Shown: positions 34,406 to 43,345, counted from the stretch's first letter. The stretch: 64,000 nucleotides of DNA from Arthrobacter methylotrophus (GCF_039539965.1 NZ_BAABED010000001.1:3658001-3722000); one strand, 5' to 3'. Notes: generated by a model not told the origin, from the letters alone. Numbers and translations are program-made.

Positions 34406-35136
34406 TTACCCTGTTGCATGGAGCCAGCCAAGGCGGCGCTGAATCTCCGAGCCATGGCTGCAGCCGACATGGAGCGGGGAAAGATGGCAACCACCACCTC
34501 ATCGTCCGCCGCCCGCCCGTCATTGAGCACTCCATGCAAGCGGCACACGTCGTCGAGCGCGTTCCGCACGTCCTCCTCCGTGGGCGGGTTGTCGTCGCGC
34601 ATGAGGGTGCGGAGGAAGTAGTTGTTGGTGCTGACGACGGCGGAACTGAACCGGATGCCGTCCAAGGGCGCCATGCCCGGCAATGTCCGGCGCAAGTGCT
34701 GATTGAAGAGCTGCTCGTAGCGGAAGACGGAAACCAGCTCCTTGTCCCGCAGCGCCGGAACGGCATTGACCACACGGTATCTTTGCCTCGCCATCGCGCT
34801 TTGGCGGGCGTAATGCCGGAACACCGCGGCAGCGGCCTCGCAGACTGCGAGCCAAGGATCATCGTTCGCCTCGGACAGGAATTTCTCAGCTTGTTCTATC
34901 AGCTCATCGTGGTCAGCAAAGACCACATCCTCCTTCGAGCGGAACTGCCGAAAAAAGGTGCTTCGGGATATTCCGGCCGCGCGCGCAATATCTTCAACAC
35001 TGGTGGCCTCAAAGCCTTGCTGCGCAAAGAGCCGCACGGCCGTTGCCGCAACACCAGAGCGAAAACCCGCATCGCCTCCCCTGCGCGCACTGTGATGGGC
35101 AGCATCGATGTTTCCGGTTGGGTGAGCTTTGTCCAT
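34396..35136 (-). CDS. TetR-family transcriptional regulator
   Basis: Regulator of 246 residues. The helix-turn-helix is at about 30-75 (TSVEDIARAAGISRSTFFRQFRSKEDVVF, split around residue 55), followed by an all-helical ligand domain. It lies upstream of and codirectional with fadB-thiolase and divergent from the GntR gene, 62 nt away. TetR repressors of beta-oxidation usually sense acyl-CoA. ATG at 35136. Confidence 0.88.
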   Translation of the reverse strand: MDKAHPTGNIDAAHHSARRGGDAGFRSGVAATAVRLFAQQGFEATSVEDIARAAGISRSTFFRQFRSKEDVVFADHDELIEQAEKFLSEANDDPWLAVCEAAAAVFRHYARQSAMARQRYRVVNAVPALRDKELVSVFRYEQLFNQHLRRTLPGMAPLDGIRFSSAVVSTNNYFLRTLMRDDNPPTEEDVRNALDDVCRLHGVLNDGRAADDEVVVAIFPRSMSAAAMARRFSAALAGSMQQGNET

Positions 35137-35198
35137 CGTCCTACGCTACCGCTCGGACACCCTCCAACCCTCGGGACAATGAGCCGTAGAATTTCAGG

Positions 35199-35927
35199 AT
35201 GAGTAGCATGCAACAGATTGATCACGGGGTATCGCTGACGGTCCAGGTCACCAACATGCTGCGGGCTGCCATTACATCCGGTGAGATGAGTCCCGATCAG
35301 CACTTTTCGGCCATCGGGCTCGCCGAAAAGCTCGGAGTGTCCCGGACGCCGGTCCGCGAAGCCCTGCAACTTCTTGAAAAAGAGGGCATCGTCCGGATCG
35401 AGAAGAACCGCGGCGTCCGGGTGCTGCAGATGTCGCTGGAGGAGATCGTCCAGATCTTCCAGATCCGAATCATCCTCGAGCCCCCGGCAGCAGCGCGGGC
35501 CGCTGAAGCCGCCACAGACGAGGACCTCGCGCATTTCCGATTGCTACACGGCAGAATCCTGGACGCAGCAGCCAGCGACGACGGCCCCGGCACCCTCCAA
35601 GCGGACAAGGACTTCCATCTCTTCTTGATGGGACTGGCCGGCAACCCACGGCTCACTGCATTGGACAGCGAACTGCGCAACCTGGTGCTCGCACATGGCC
35701 TTGTCACCATCCCGGCAGCCCGGAGCAGCCAGGACCTGGCCAACGACCGCAAGGAGATCCTCCGAGCGCTGGAGCGCCGGGACCCCCGCGCCGCGGCTGA
35801 TGCCGTCCGGGACCACGTCACCCGGACGGCCCAGCTGCTTATTACCGGGGTTTGCGCCCAGACACCGGGACTGTCCGCCGAGGAATACCTGGCGAAGCTT
35901 GAGCATCTGACCAAGTTCTCCAGCTGA
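35199..35927 (+). CDS. GntR-family transcriptional regulator (FCD subfamily), glutarate block
   Basis: Regulator of 242 residues with a winged helix (about 12-78; KLGVSRTPVREALQLLEKEGIV) and an FCD domain (about 85-220) with acidic and His metal positions. The start at 35199 has a poor site; ATG at 35208 behind AGGATGAG is an alternative. TAGCATGCAAC at 35204-35214 lies on the start codons and recurs at the next promoter, so it may repress its own translation start region. It precedes the CoA-transferase/glutaryl-CoA dehydrogenase operon by 140 nt. Confidence 0.9.
   Translation: MSSMQQIDHGVSLTVQVTNMLRAAITSGEMSPDQHFSAIGLAEKLGVSRTPVREALQLLEKEGIVRIEKNRGVRVLQMSLEEIVQIFQIRIILEPPAAARAAEAATDEDLAHFRLLHGRILDAAASDDGPGTLQADKDFHLFLMGLAGNPRLTALDSELRNLVLAHGLVTIPAARSSQDLANDRKEILRALERRDPRAAADAVRDHVTRTAQLLITGVCAQTPGLSAEEYLAKLEHLTKFSS
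35204..35214. promoter_or_regulatory. GntR operator overlapping the regulator start codon (motif D)
   Basis: TAGCATGCAAC, identical to 36039-36049. It covers codons 2-6 of the GntR gene. A bound regulator would block a short-leader transcript of its own gene. Confidence 0.5.
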
Positions 35928-36016
35928 CGGTATTCGCCAGGCCAAGTGGGGCGCGGCCTGCCCGGGCGCACTTCTGCCGGCACCGCCTCTTTACATATGA
36001 AGAGAATTATTCTACA

Positions 36017-36049
36017 GTTGCATGCAACATGCGAGTTGTAGCATGCAAC
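36017..36049. promoter_or_regulatory. Paired motif D operators before the CoA-transferase gene
   Basis: GTTGCATGCAAC, a perfect 12 bp palindrome at 36017-36028, and TAGCATGCAAC at 36039-36049, centres about 21 bp apart, two helical turns. This suits cooperative binding of a dimeric GntR protein, most likely that of 35199-35927. It lies 22-54 nt before the GTG start. Confidence 0.65.
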
Positions 36050-36070
36050 ATGTACCAGAAAGGATGCGCT

Positions 36071-37264
36071 GTGGCATCCCCCTCCCCCATTTCATCAAGC
36101 AGCCAGCCGCTGGCCGGAATCCGAGTAGCGGATTTTTCCCGCGTCCTTGCTGGCCCCCTGTGCACCATGATGTTGGCCGATTATGGGGCCGAGGTCATCA
36201 AGATTGAGAGTCCGGCCGGGGACGATACCCGGGCATGGATTCCACCCGTGGATGCCAGCGGCACGGGGACATACTTCGCCAGCGTCAACCGCAATAAGAA
36301 GTCCGTGGTCGCAGACCTCTCCACGGAACGTGGGCTGGCATATGCCCGGACCCTAATCGCTAAGTGCGACGTCGTCGTCGAAAATTTCCGTCCTGGCGTG
36401 ATGGCGAAATTCGGACTGGATTACCAGACCCTGTCCGAGAGCAGGCCGGACCTCGTTTACTGCTCGATCTCGGGCTTCGGTGCCGGAGCTGGCGCGGACA
36501 TGCCCGGCTACGACCTCCTGGTCCAAGCCCTCGGCGGCCTGATGAGCATCACCGGCCCCTCCGAAGGGGAACCCAGCAAGGCGGGAGTCGCCCTGGTCGA
36601 TGTCCTGACCGGACAAAATGCACTCGCCGGAATCTTGATGGCACTGCGGGTCCGTGATGCTACCGGGATGGGGCAGGAGGTGCAGGTCAACCTGCTCTCT
36701 TCACTTCTTGCCGCCCTGGTGAACCAAGGCACGGCTACCCTCGCCACCGGGAAATCCCCCGCTCGATTGGGCAACGCGCACCCCAGCATCGCCCCTTATG
36801 AGACCTTCCGCACCGGGAGCGGCACACTCGCCGTCGCCGTCGGCAATGATCGGCAGTTCGCAGCCTTGGCGCGGGTCCTTGGCCTGGAGGGTTTGGCGGA
36901 GGAGGCAAGGTTCCTCAGCAACGAACGCCGGGTGGCCTCCCGGACGGAACTGCGCGCTGTTGTCGAAACGGCGCTGCTTGCCGACACGGCCGCGCAGTGG
37001 CAACAGAAACTGCTCGCAGCCGGGGTTCCCGCAGGCAAGGTCAACAGCGTCGGCGAGGCTTTCGAACTGGCAGAGAGCCTGGGACTCGGCCCGTCGACCA
37101 TTGTCACTGATCCCGCAACCGGCCGGGAGTCCCGGCAGCTGGCCAACCCCATCCGCCTGTCCGCAACCGGTCCGGAATACCGGCAGGTCCCTCCGAGCCT
37201 TGGCGAACACCAAGGCACCATCTTCTCTTCGGAACCCTCAACCACCACCGTGAAAGGCCAATAA
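36071..37264 (+). CDS. Class III CoA-transferase, probably glutarate-activating
   Basis: CaiB/BaiF-family CoA-transferase of 397 residues. Catalytic Asp177 is in GVALVDVLTG; ADFSRVLAGPLCTMMLADYGAEVIK and VVENFRPGVMAKFGLD are family landmarks. GTG at 36071 follows AGAAAGGA. It directly abuts the glutaryl-CoA dehydrogenase gene (stop TAA, then ATG), the arrangement known for SugCT-like glutarate CoA-transferases. It probably makes glutaryl-CoA from glutarate with succinyl-CoA as donor; the donor is inferred. Confidence 0.88.
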   Translation: MASPSPISSSSQPLAGIRVADFSRVLAGPLCTMMLADYGAEVIKIESPAGDDTRAWIPPVDASGTGTYFASVNRNKKSVVADLSTERGLAYARTLIAKCDVVVENFRPGVMAKFGLDYQTLSESRPDLVYCSISGFGAGAGADMPGYDLLVQALGGLMSITGPSEGEPSKAGVALVDVLTGQNALAGILMALRVRDATGMGQEVQVNLLSSLLAALVNQGTATLATGKSPARLGNAHPSIAPYETFRTGSGTLAVAVGNDRQFAALARVLGLEGLAEEARFLSNERRVASRTELRAVVETALLADTAAQWQQKLLAAGVPAGKVNSVGEAFELAESLGLGPSTIVTDPATGRESRQLANPIRLSATGPEYRQVPPSLGEHQGTIFSSEPSTTTVKGQ

Positions 37265-38425
37265 ATGTCTGATATCAGCGATCTGATTGATTTCGATTCC
37301 CTCCTCAGCGCGGACGAGCGTGCTCTGCGCGATTCCGTGCGTTCCTTCGTGGACAGCGAGATTAAACCGAACATCGCCCAGTGGTATGAAAAGGCCGTCT
37401 TTCCGCTGGAGATCGTCCCGGAACTGGGCCGGCTGGGCCTGCTCGGGATGCATCTGAAGGGCTACGGCTGCGCGGGCCGATCCGCCGTCGACTACGGACT
37501 TGCCGGCGCGGAACTGGAAGCCGGCGACTCCGGGCTGCGCACCTTCGTTTCCGTGCAGGGCTCTCTCGCGATGAACGCCATCTACAAGCATGGCTCGGAA
37601 GAGCAGAAGCAGGAGTGGCTGCCGGCGATGGCCAAGGGCGAGGCGATCGGTTGCTTCGGCCTGACCGAGCCCACTGCCGGCTCGGATCCGGGCGGCATGA
37701 AGACTTTCGCCCGCCGCGACGGCAGCGACTGGGTCCTCAACGGTTCCAAGCGCTGGATCGGTCTGGCGTCCGTGGCCAAAGTCGCCATCATCTGGGCCCA
37801 GGCCGACGGCGGCATCCGGGGCTTCCTGGTCCCGACAGAAACCCCGGGATTCACGGCCACCCCGATCGAACCAAAACTCTCCATGCGTGCCTCCATCCAG
37901 TGCGATATCGAACTGACCGAGGTGCGGCTGCCCGAGTCCGCGGTGCTGCCGAACGTCGTCGGACTCAAAGGCCCGTTCTCCTGCCTGAACGAGGCCCGTT
38001 ACGGGATCATCTGGGGCGCCATGGGCGCCGCCCGCGACGCGTTCGAAGCGGCTCTGGACTACTCCAAGGAACGCCTGCAGTTCGACAAACCCCTGGCGGG
38101 CTACCAGCTGACGCAACAGAAGCTCGTGGACATGGCCCTTGAGATCAACAAGGGATTCCTCCTCGCCCTGCATCTGGGTCGCAAAAAGGACGCCGGCACA
38201 CTATCGCTGGACCAGATCTCCTTCGGCAAACTGAACAACTGCCGCGAAGCCATCAAAATCGCCCGCGAAGCCCGCACGATCCTGGGCGGCAACGGCATCA
38301 CGCTGGACTACTCACCTCTGCGTCACGCCAACAACCTCGAATCAGTACGCACCTATGAAGGGACCGACGAAGTCCACACCCTCATCCTGGGCAACAAACT
38401 CACCGGCGTCCCCGCGTTCCGGTAG
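37265..38425 (+). CDS. gcdH: Glutaryl-CoA dehydrogenase-like acyl-CoA dehydrogenase
   Basis: Flavoprotein of 386 residues, standard acyl-CoA dehydrogenase architecture: helical N-domain, beta domain with CFGLTEPTAGSDPGGM (near 135-150), C-terminal helices with ILGGNGI. The catalytic Glu is in RTYEGTDEVHTLILG (near 370), as in glutaryl-CoA dehydrogenases, and the ENKPLAxFQLxQ-like segment reads FDKPLAGYQLTQQK. It would convert glutaryl-CoA to crotonyl-CoA and CO2. The FadB and thiolase encoded next door would finish to acetyl-CoA. ATG starts immediately after the CoA-transferase stop. Confidence 0.9.
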   Translation: MSDISDLIDFDSLLSADERALRDSVRSFVDSEIKPNIAQWYEKAVFPLEIVPELGRLGLLGMHLKGYGCAGRSAVDYGLAGAELEAGDSGLRTFVSVQGSLAMNAIYKHGSEEQKQEWLPAMAKGEAIGCFGLTEPTAGSDPGGMKTFARRDGSDWVLNGSKRWIGLASVAKVAIIWAQADGGIRGFLVPTETPGFTATPIEPKLSMRASIQCDIELTEVRLPESAVLPNVVGLKGPFSCLNEARYGIIWGAMGAARDAFEAALDYSKERLQFDKPLAGYQLTQQKLVDMALEINKGFLLALHLGRKKDAGTLSLDQISFGKLNNCREAIKIAREARTILGGNGITLDYSPLRHANNLESVRTYEGTDEVHTLILGNKLTGVPAFR

Positions 38426-38468
38426 AAGACGCGCCCGACGGCGGACCGGGCACCTTATCGAGCGCAAT

Positions 38469-38960
38469 TCAGTTCGCCAGGACTTCGATGGAGATGGGGT
38501 CCAGTGCCTCGCCGGCCGCGTAGACGTCGCCGAAGATCTCTCCACCCTCGGTGGAGAGTGTCGCCGACACGTTGTGCCAAGCCAGACGACCGTTCTCATG
38601 CGTTGGCTGTCCGAGGACCAGGTTGGCCAGGACAATCCGGGCCGCACGCCCGGGCCACCGGACAGTGCTAAGAACCGCACCCTCCGGAGTGATCTGAATC
38701 CAAGGATCGGTCACCGTGGCCACGCGCATGCCGTGGTGGCCCGTGAATTCCACTGTGCCCTCGAATCGGAGCATTCCCAGCCCGGTGGAGATGTCATAAG
38801 CGGACGCCGTGGCAGGGAAACCAAAAGACTCAACATCCAGTGGCACCACGCTTCCATTGACGGTAAATTGACCGTCCGCGGGCCCGGCAACGTATTCACG
38901 CAGACTCTTCTTGATGCCCCAGCGGAGGATCCCGCCGTCAGTACGTTTGTCGTCACTCAA
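38469..38960 (-). CDS. HtaA-domain protein without a signal peptide
   Basis: About 163 residues, one HtaA domain: LRWGIKKSLREYVAG at the start and FTGHHGMRV in the middle keep the Tyr and His that bind haem in corynebacterial HtaA. Secreted HtaA proteins have signal and anchor sequences; none is seen here, so a cytoplasmic ligand-binding role is possible. The start is uncertain; a TTG at 38960 has GGAGAGG 8 nt upstream, and longer frames run to 39056 inside the PrpD gene. Last gene of the long minus-strand run, convergent with the dehydrogenase. Confidence 0.7.
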   Translation of the reverse strand: MSDDKRTDGGILRWGIKKSLREYVAGPADGQFTVNGSVVPLDVESFGFPATASAYDISTGLGMLRFEGTVEFTGHHGMRVATVTDPWIQITPEGAVLSTVRWPGRAARIVLANLVLGQPTHENGRLAWHNVSATLSTEGGEIFGDVYAAGEALDPISIEVLAN

Positions 38961-39022
38961 TGGTGTAGCCTCTCCAGTCCAGGCGGAACTCCCCACGGGA
39001 GTCGACTGCCGCTTTGATCTAA

Positions 39023-40417
39023 CTATTGCTCTGTCGGGTAGGCCACGCAGAGCCACACTAGCTGATCCACCGACGCGGCTTCGCCAATGTTTTGCACATG
39101 CTCCACCAAATCGCTCAGCCTTTCGGCGTCGATGGGCATTTCGGCATTCATGGCTGCCAGAAGCCCTGCCTCCTGGGCGAAGGACGGACGCCAGTCCCGC
39201 TCCCCCAGCGCCAGCGTATTCTCAAATTCGCTGCCATCCAGAAGCCGGACTGTGATGCGGGACTGCAACATCCGCAAATCGTCAGCGGCAACCACCTTGC
39301 TAAGGCACACCAAGCGACGCACACCCGGATCGTCATAGCTTTCCATGGCTGCCAGCGTGATATCGGTCCCCAAGAGTCCAAGCGCCACACAAAACGGGGT
39401 GCTCATCAGGGTGTTCACCCGGTTCCGGAAAGGCCCATATCCCGCGATTCCCGGGTGGTTAGCCTCATACGGGTTCATTTCGATCCGGATGGATTGCACC
39501 TGCGAGATGTCACCGATCCGCTCGGCGAGGATCTTGGCGTTCCTGACCGGCACTTGGTTTCCGGCACACACGGGGAGTGGTTTGAGGTTCACGTTGAGAA
39601 TTTCATACGTCTGCCCCAGCTCTGCAGCGGCCCGGAACGGCTCGGTGCGATCTCCCGCATAGGCCTGAAGATAGCCTGCCACGCCCTCGAATGCCGTGCT
39701 GGCCGCTGTCACACCTTCCTCCGCCATGATGGCAGCGAGGATGCCGTTCTTTGCGGCCTGCCCGTTATTGAAGTGGAACTCCGGGCTGCCCGCGCCGAAA
39801 GGCTCGCTCGTTCCACAGGCAAAGCCCGCAGCGATTCCCAGTGCGTGAGCGGTGTCCGCCTCGTTGAGGCCCATAAGTTTAGCCGCGGCTGCGGCCGCGC
39901 CGATCACACCGAAAACGCCGGTTGCCCGGATTCCGCGGGGCGTGGTCAACGCCGTGTACTCACGGCTGAGGCCACCAGCAATCTCATAACCGGCAACCAT
40001 GGCAGCGAGCAGATCAGCGCCGTTTGCTCCACGTTCCTCAGCCACGGCGAGCGCGGCGGAGATGACTGCGGTTCCAAGGTGGGCGGTATGGTGCGTGTCG
40101 TCCTGGACCCGGGCGTGGAAGAGGGCGCCATTGGCGAAGGCAGCGTTCATGGCCGAGGTGCGCTCTCCCCCGTGCAGCATCGTTGCCGTCGGCCGCGCCT
40201 GCTCTCTGGCGGCGATGTGGGCGGCCTGGCCAACGCACGCGATACCGTGCGCCGCCAGCCCCATCCCCAGTTGATGGAGCAGACAAATCCGTGCCTTTTC
40301 CGTCACCGCAGGGGGCAGATCGGCAAACACAAGCCCAGCCACGAATCGTGCGAACCGCTCACTCAGCGTCGCATCCGCTTGCGCCCCCTTCGCTGCGGGC
40401 AATTCAGCCGTCACCAT
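39023..40417 (-). CDS. MmgE/PrpD-family protein
   Basis: Protein of 464 residues of the MmgE/PrpD fold: a helical domain (about 15-270) and an alpha-beta domain (about 280-405). Segments TATMLHGGERTSAMNAAFANGALFHA and DDTHHTAHLGTAV match the family. Known members are 2-methylcitrate dehydratase, cis-aconitate decarboxylase and iminodisuccinate epimerase, all acting on branched di- or tricarboxylates. ATG at 40417 is 11 nt after the SDR stop. With the TcuA-like flavoprotein it suggests a tricarboxylate-like intermediate; the substrate is unknown. Confidence 0.88.
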   Translation of the reverse strand: MVTAELPAAKGAQADATLSERFARFVAGLVFADLPPAVTEKARICLLHQLGMGLAAHGIACVGQAAHIAAREQARPTATMLHGGERTSAMNAAFANGALFHARVQDDTHHTAHLGTAVISAALAVAEERGANGADLLAAMVAGYEIAGGLSREYTALTTPRGIRATGVFGVIGAAAAAAKLMGLNEADTAHALGIAAGFACGTSEPFGAGSPEFHFNNGQAAKNGILAAIMAEEGVTAASTAFEGVAGYLQAYAGDRTEPFRAAAELGQTYEILNVNLKPLPVCAGNQVPVRNAKILAERIGDISQVQSIRIEMNPYEANHPGIAGYGPFRNRVNTLMSTPFCVALGLLGTDITLAAMESYDDPGVRRLVCLSKVVAADDLRMLQSRITVRLLDGSEFENTLALGERDWRPSFAQEAGLLAAMNAEMPIDAERLSDLVEHVQNIGEAASVDQLVWLCVAYPTEQ

Positions 40418-40428
40418 TTGTCCACGCG

Positions 40429-41223
40429 CTAGTTCGCCGCAGCAGCATCAATAGCGTCGAAAATGGGCTTGTTACCTCCATGGGAGGTAAATCCGCCGTC
40501 GATCGGGATCTCGCTGCCGCTAATGAAGCTGGAGTCCGCTGACAGCAGGAACAAGACAAGATCCGCCACTTCATCCACGCGCCCTCCCCGGCCTGCCGGG
40601 GTCAAAGCGAGTTGAGTGTTGAGAAATGCGGCGGGCATGTCGGCGTTGATCGGCGTCTTGATGTACCCCGGGTGAATCATGTTTACCCTGATTCCCTGAT
40701 GGGCCAGCTCAACCGCGGCGGTCTTCGACAGGCCACGGAGAGCCCACTTCGCCGCGCTGTATGCCACATTGTGGTATGCGATCAGGCTCGCAATCGAGCC
40801 GACATTCACAATCGAACCGCCCTGGTTCATGATGGGACTCAGGGTCTGGATTCCGAGCATAGCTCCAGTCACGTTGACGGCGAAGGAATTGTTCCACGCC
40901 TCGAGGGTGACATTGGCCAGGCGCCCAGGAACAGAGATTCCAGCGTTATTGACGAGCCCGTCCAACCCGCGGCCGGCGGCCACGAGGGTCTCGCGCAAGC
41001 TGGCCCAATCCGACGCGGAGGTGACATCCAGATGCTGGTAGCTTGCGTGTCCGCCACCGGCTGAGATTTCTTCGGCCAAAGCCTGGCCCACTGCGTCCGT
41101 CACGTCGGCAATAATGACTGTGGCACCTTCTGACGCCAGAGCGCGTGCCTCTGCGGCGCCCTGCCCCCGCGAAGCGCCGGTGACGACCACCGTCTTACCA
41201 ATGAAGCGTGTTTTTTCTGTCAT
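40429..41223 (-). CDS. Short-chain dehydrogenase/reductase
   Basis: Classical SDR of 264 residues. TGASRGQGAAEA cofactor loop (near 12-24), NNAG at 90-93, catalytic Ser in VNVGSIAS and YSAAK (Tyr and Lys present), PG motif and IPIDGG C-terminal end. It would oxidise a secondary alcohol or reduce a ketone. ATG at 41223 follows GGGAAGAA; the longer frame from 41313 overlaps the P450 gene. Lies between P450 and MmgE/PrpD genes, so it may oxidise the alcohol made by the P450. Confidence 0.9.
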   Translation of the reverse strand: MTEKTRFIGKTVVVTGASRGQGAAEARALASEGATVIIADVTDAVGQALAEEISAGGGHASYQHLDVTSASDWASLRETLVAAGRGLDGLVNNAGISVPGRLANVTLEAWNNSFAVNVTGAMLGIQTLSPIMNQGGSIVNVGSIASLIAYHNVAYSAAKWALRGLSKTAAVELAHQGIRVNMIHPGYIKTPINADMPAAFLNTQLALTPAGRGGRVDEVADLVLFLLSADSSFISGSEIPIDGGFTSHGGNKPIFDAIDAAAAN

Positions 41224-41254
41224 GAGATTCTTCCCATCGTTGGTTTGTGAAAAG

Positions 41255-42445
41255 TCAATTTCCGGTAAGTGAAATCCGCAGAGAGGTGACCTCGCGGACG
41301 AAGGGACCCTCATGCTGCTGCCAGGGTTCGATCAAGCGCGCTTTCGGGAATCGCTCCATGACGGCGGTGAGCAGTGTGTGCATTTCAAGCCGTGCCAGAT
41401 TCTGGCCGATGCAGGAATACTGCCCTTGACCGAACAAAAGAGGACCCGGAACCATAGGGCGCGTCATGTCGAACTCGGACGGGTTGTCGAATACCGTCGG
41501 ATCGTTTTGTGCGGCCTCAACGTGGATGAAAATGAGGTCATCCTTGGGCACGGTCGTACCGAGTACGTCCATGGTTTCGGGAACATAGCGCATATGCGTT
41601 CGGAAGCGGGGGTAGACCCGGAGCGTCTCCTCCACCGCGTTCGGCATGAGACTGGGCTCGGCCAGGAGCTGCTGCCACCGCCCCTCGTCTTCGAGCAACA
41701 TTCCCATCATGATCGCGCTCTGGTGAACAGTGTTGTCAACGCTCGCCTCTAGCAGACCCACCCCCGTGTCATAAAGTTCCTGCGTACTGAGGTTGCCTGC
41801 CATTTCCTCCTCGATGAGAGCGGATGTGAAATCATCGTCGAGGTTCTTGCGCCGGGTCTCGATGTGTTCTTCGACAAGGGAAAACACCTCATAGTGCGCA
41901 TCAATGACTTCCTGCTTGCGGCTCGAATCCACGGTGAGGAGCGGGCCAAGCAGGCTGTCGGAAAGCCGCCCGATTGTCGGGGCCAGCTCACGGGGAATCG
42001 ACACCATATGGCAATACACTTCCGGAGGGAGACGCCAGGAGACTTCTTTAAGGAAATCGACGTCATCGGGATTCTGCACCTCGTCGAGCAGGGTGTTGAC
42101 GATGTCGCGCACGGCCTCAGTGAGCGTCTTGGTCTTGCGCGGGGACAGCAACCGTGCCATTGGAGTCCGTAGATGCTTGCGCTGCTCGCCCTCCTGGGTA
42201 TTGAGCATTCGTTCCATGAAGTCACGGGCATAGCCCTCGGTCAGGCCGATGTTGTCTGCCCGGTAAAGGAACAGCTTGGCCCGGCGGATATCGGGGGAAC
42301 GCAGCACCTGCAGACTGTCTTCGTAGTGGAATATTTCATATCCGCGCGGGCTCTTCACAATGCGCGCTGAAGCAGCGGCTTCCAGCTGCTCTTCCAGAGA
42401 CGCAATCGCCCCCGGGGATACCGTCAATTCTTTGACAGCTACCAT
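41255..42445 (-). CDS. Cytochrome P450 with an atypical I-helix
   Basis: Bacterial P450 of 396 residues. The haem loop is FGQGQYSCIG (Cys near 348), ExxR is EETLR. The I-helix region, usually (A/G)GxDTT, reads EASVDNT: the Gly is Ser and one Thr is Asn, which could change O2 activation or substrate class. ATG at 42445 follows AAGGAG. Its own promoter region (42446-42550) contains ATTGTATGCAAC, a motif C site. Probably hydroxylates or demethylates the block 4 substrate, with electrons from a reductase such as that at 48412. Confidence 0.9.
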   Translation of the reverse strand: MVAVKELTVSPGAIASLEEQLEAAASARIVKSPRGYEIFHYEDSLQVLRSPDIRRAKLFLYRADNIGLTEGYARDFMERMLNTQEGEQRKHLRTPMARLLSPRKTKTLTEAVRDIVNTLLDEVQNPDDVDFLKEVSWRLPPEVYCHMVSIPRELAPTIGRLSDSLLGPLLTVDSSRKQEVIDAHYEVFSLVEEHIETRRKNLDDDFTSALIEEEMAGNLSTQELYDTGVGLLEASVDNTVHQSAIMMGMLLEDEGRWQQLLAEPSLMPNAVEETLRVYPRFRTHMRYVPETMDVLGTTVPKDDLIFIHVEAAQNDPTVFDNPSEFDMTRPMVPGPLLFGQGQYSCIGQNLARLEMHTLLTAVMERFPKARLIEPWQQHEGPFVREVTSLRISLTGN

Positions 42446-42494
42446 CTGTTTCTCCTTCTCATTCCCACACCTGCTGGAGATCAATTGTTTTCGT

Positions 42495-42506
42495 ATTGTA
42501 TGCAAC
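42495..42506. promoter_or_regulatory. Motif C GntR-type operator before P450
   Basis: ATTGTATGCAAC, 11 of 12 to a palindrome of type ATTG-NATN-CAAT, 50 nt upstream of the P450 start in the gap after the lactonase-like gene. Suggests an internal regulated promoter. Confidence 0.6.
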
Positions 42507-42550
42507 TTTGACAGGACAAGACTGTGCCCGTCCCTGACGGGCACAGTCCC

Positions 42551-43345
42551 CTACGCCAAACGAACAGCGACGCCCTCAAGCCCAGGCACTGCAGGGAATC
42601 TTTCGAGCACCAGAGGATCGTGTCCCGGAATGATGAATTCGGGCACGCTCGCTGTCATTTTGATCCAGTCAAACGCGTCGTACATCGACGGAAGGTGATC
42701 AACGATTGAATAGGGACGGTCCTCGTCTATGTTGGCGTAGAAGTGGGTGGCGTCGGAGGCCAAGACAAGCGTGCCGCCTTCAGTCGCCACCGCAACAACC
42801 TGCAGACCCTGGGTATGGCCGCCAACACGGTGCACCTCCACTCCAGGAACAATCTCCGCGTCGCCGTCGACGAGCGTGACCTTCCCGTTCTTCAGCTGCT
42901 CCTTCACATATGCCAGGTCGCCCGGTTCGATGAGGTGGGGGTTCTCTCCTCGTCGGGCATAGGGTCCGGTCCAGTAGTCGAGCTCCGTGCGTTGCAGGTG
43001 CACCTGAGCCGACGGAAAGTCCGGAAGGTGGCCCGTGTGGTCGTAGTGGAGATGAGTCAAGATGATGTTCTTGACACTGTCGGTGGCGATGCCGAGCTGC
43101 CGCATCGTCTCGGCCGGGGGTTGCAGAAAGGTCCTGTTCCCCCGGCGTTCGGCAACTTCCCGGGTGAACCCGGCATCCACCAACACGGTTGTTCCGCGGC
43201 CTACGATCACCCATACGAAGTAGTCGATCGGCAGGCTTTCATCCCCACAGGGATCACCCCGGTAGAAGTGCTCCTTGCGAAGGGATGCGTCCCGGGAAGC
43301 GAAGCGGATCGCGTATACGGCGAATGCGTTTGCCTGGATGGTCAT
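42551..43345 (-). CDS. MBL-fold hydrolase, lactonase-like, second copy
   Basis: MBL hydrolase of 264 residues, paralogue of 1377-2180 (shared VLVDxGF/Y block, HxHxDH as HLHYDHTGH, ELDYWTGPYARR against EELAFWTGEFAGR, ASDATHFYANIDEDRP). The metal set is complete (GHTQG, SDATHFY, PGHDP). ATG overlaps the stop of the TcuA-like gene (ATGA), so the two proteins are made together. A lactone produced by the P450 and SDR steps is a reasonable substrate. AHL cleavage is possible but less supported by context. Confidence 0.87.
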   Translation of the reverse strand: MTIQANAFAVYAIRFASRDASLRKEHFYRGDPCGDESLPIDYFVWVIVGRGTTVLVDAGFTREVAERRGNRTFLQPPAETMRQLGIATDSVKNIILTHLHYDHTGHLPDFPSAQVHLQRTELDYWTGPYARRGENPHLIEPGDLAYVKEQLKNGKVTLVDGDAEIVPGVEVHRVGGHTQGLQVVAVATEGGTLVLASDATHFYANIDEDRPYSIVDHLPSMYDAFDWIKMTASVPEFIIPGHDPLVLERFPAVPGLEGVAVRLA

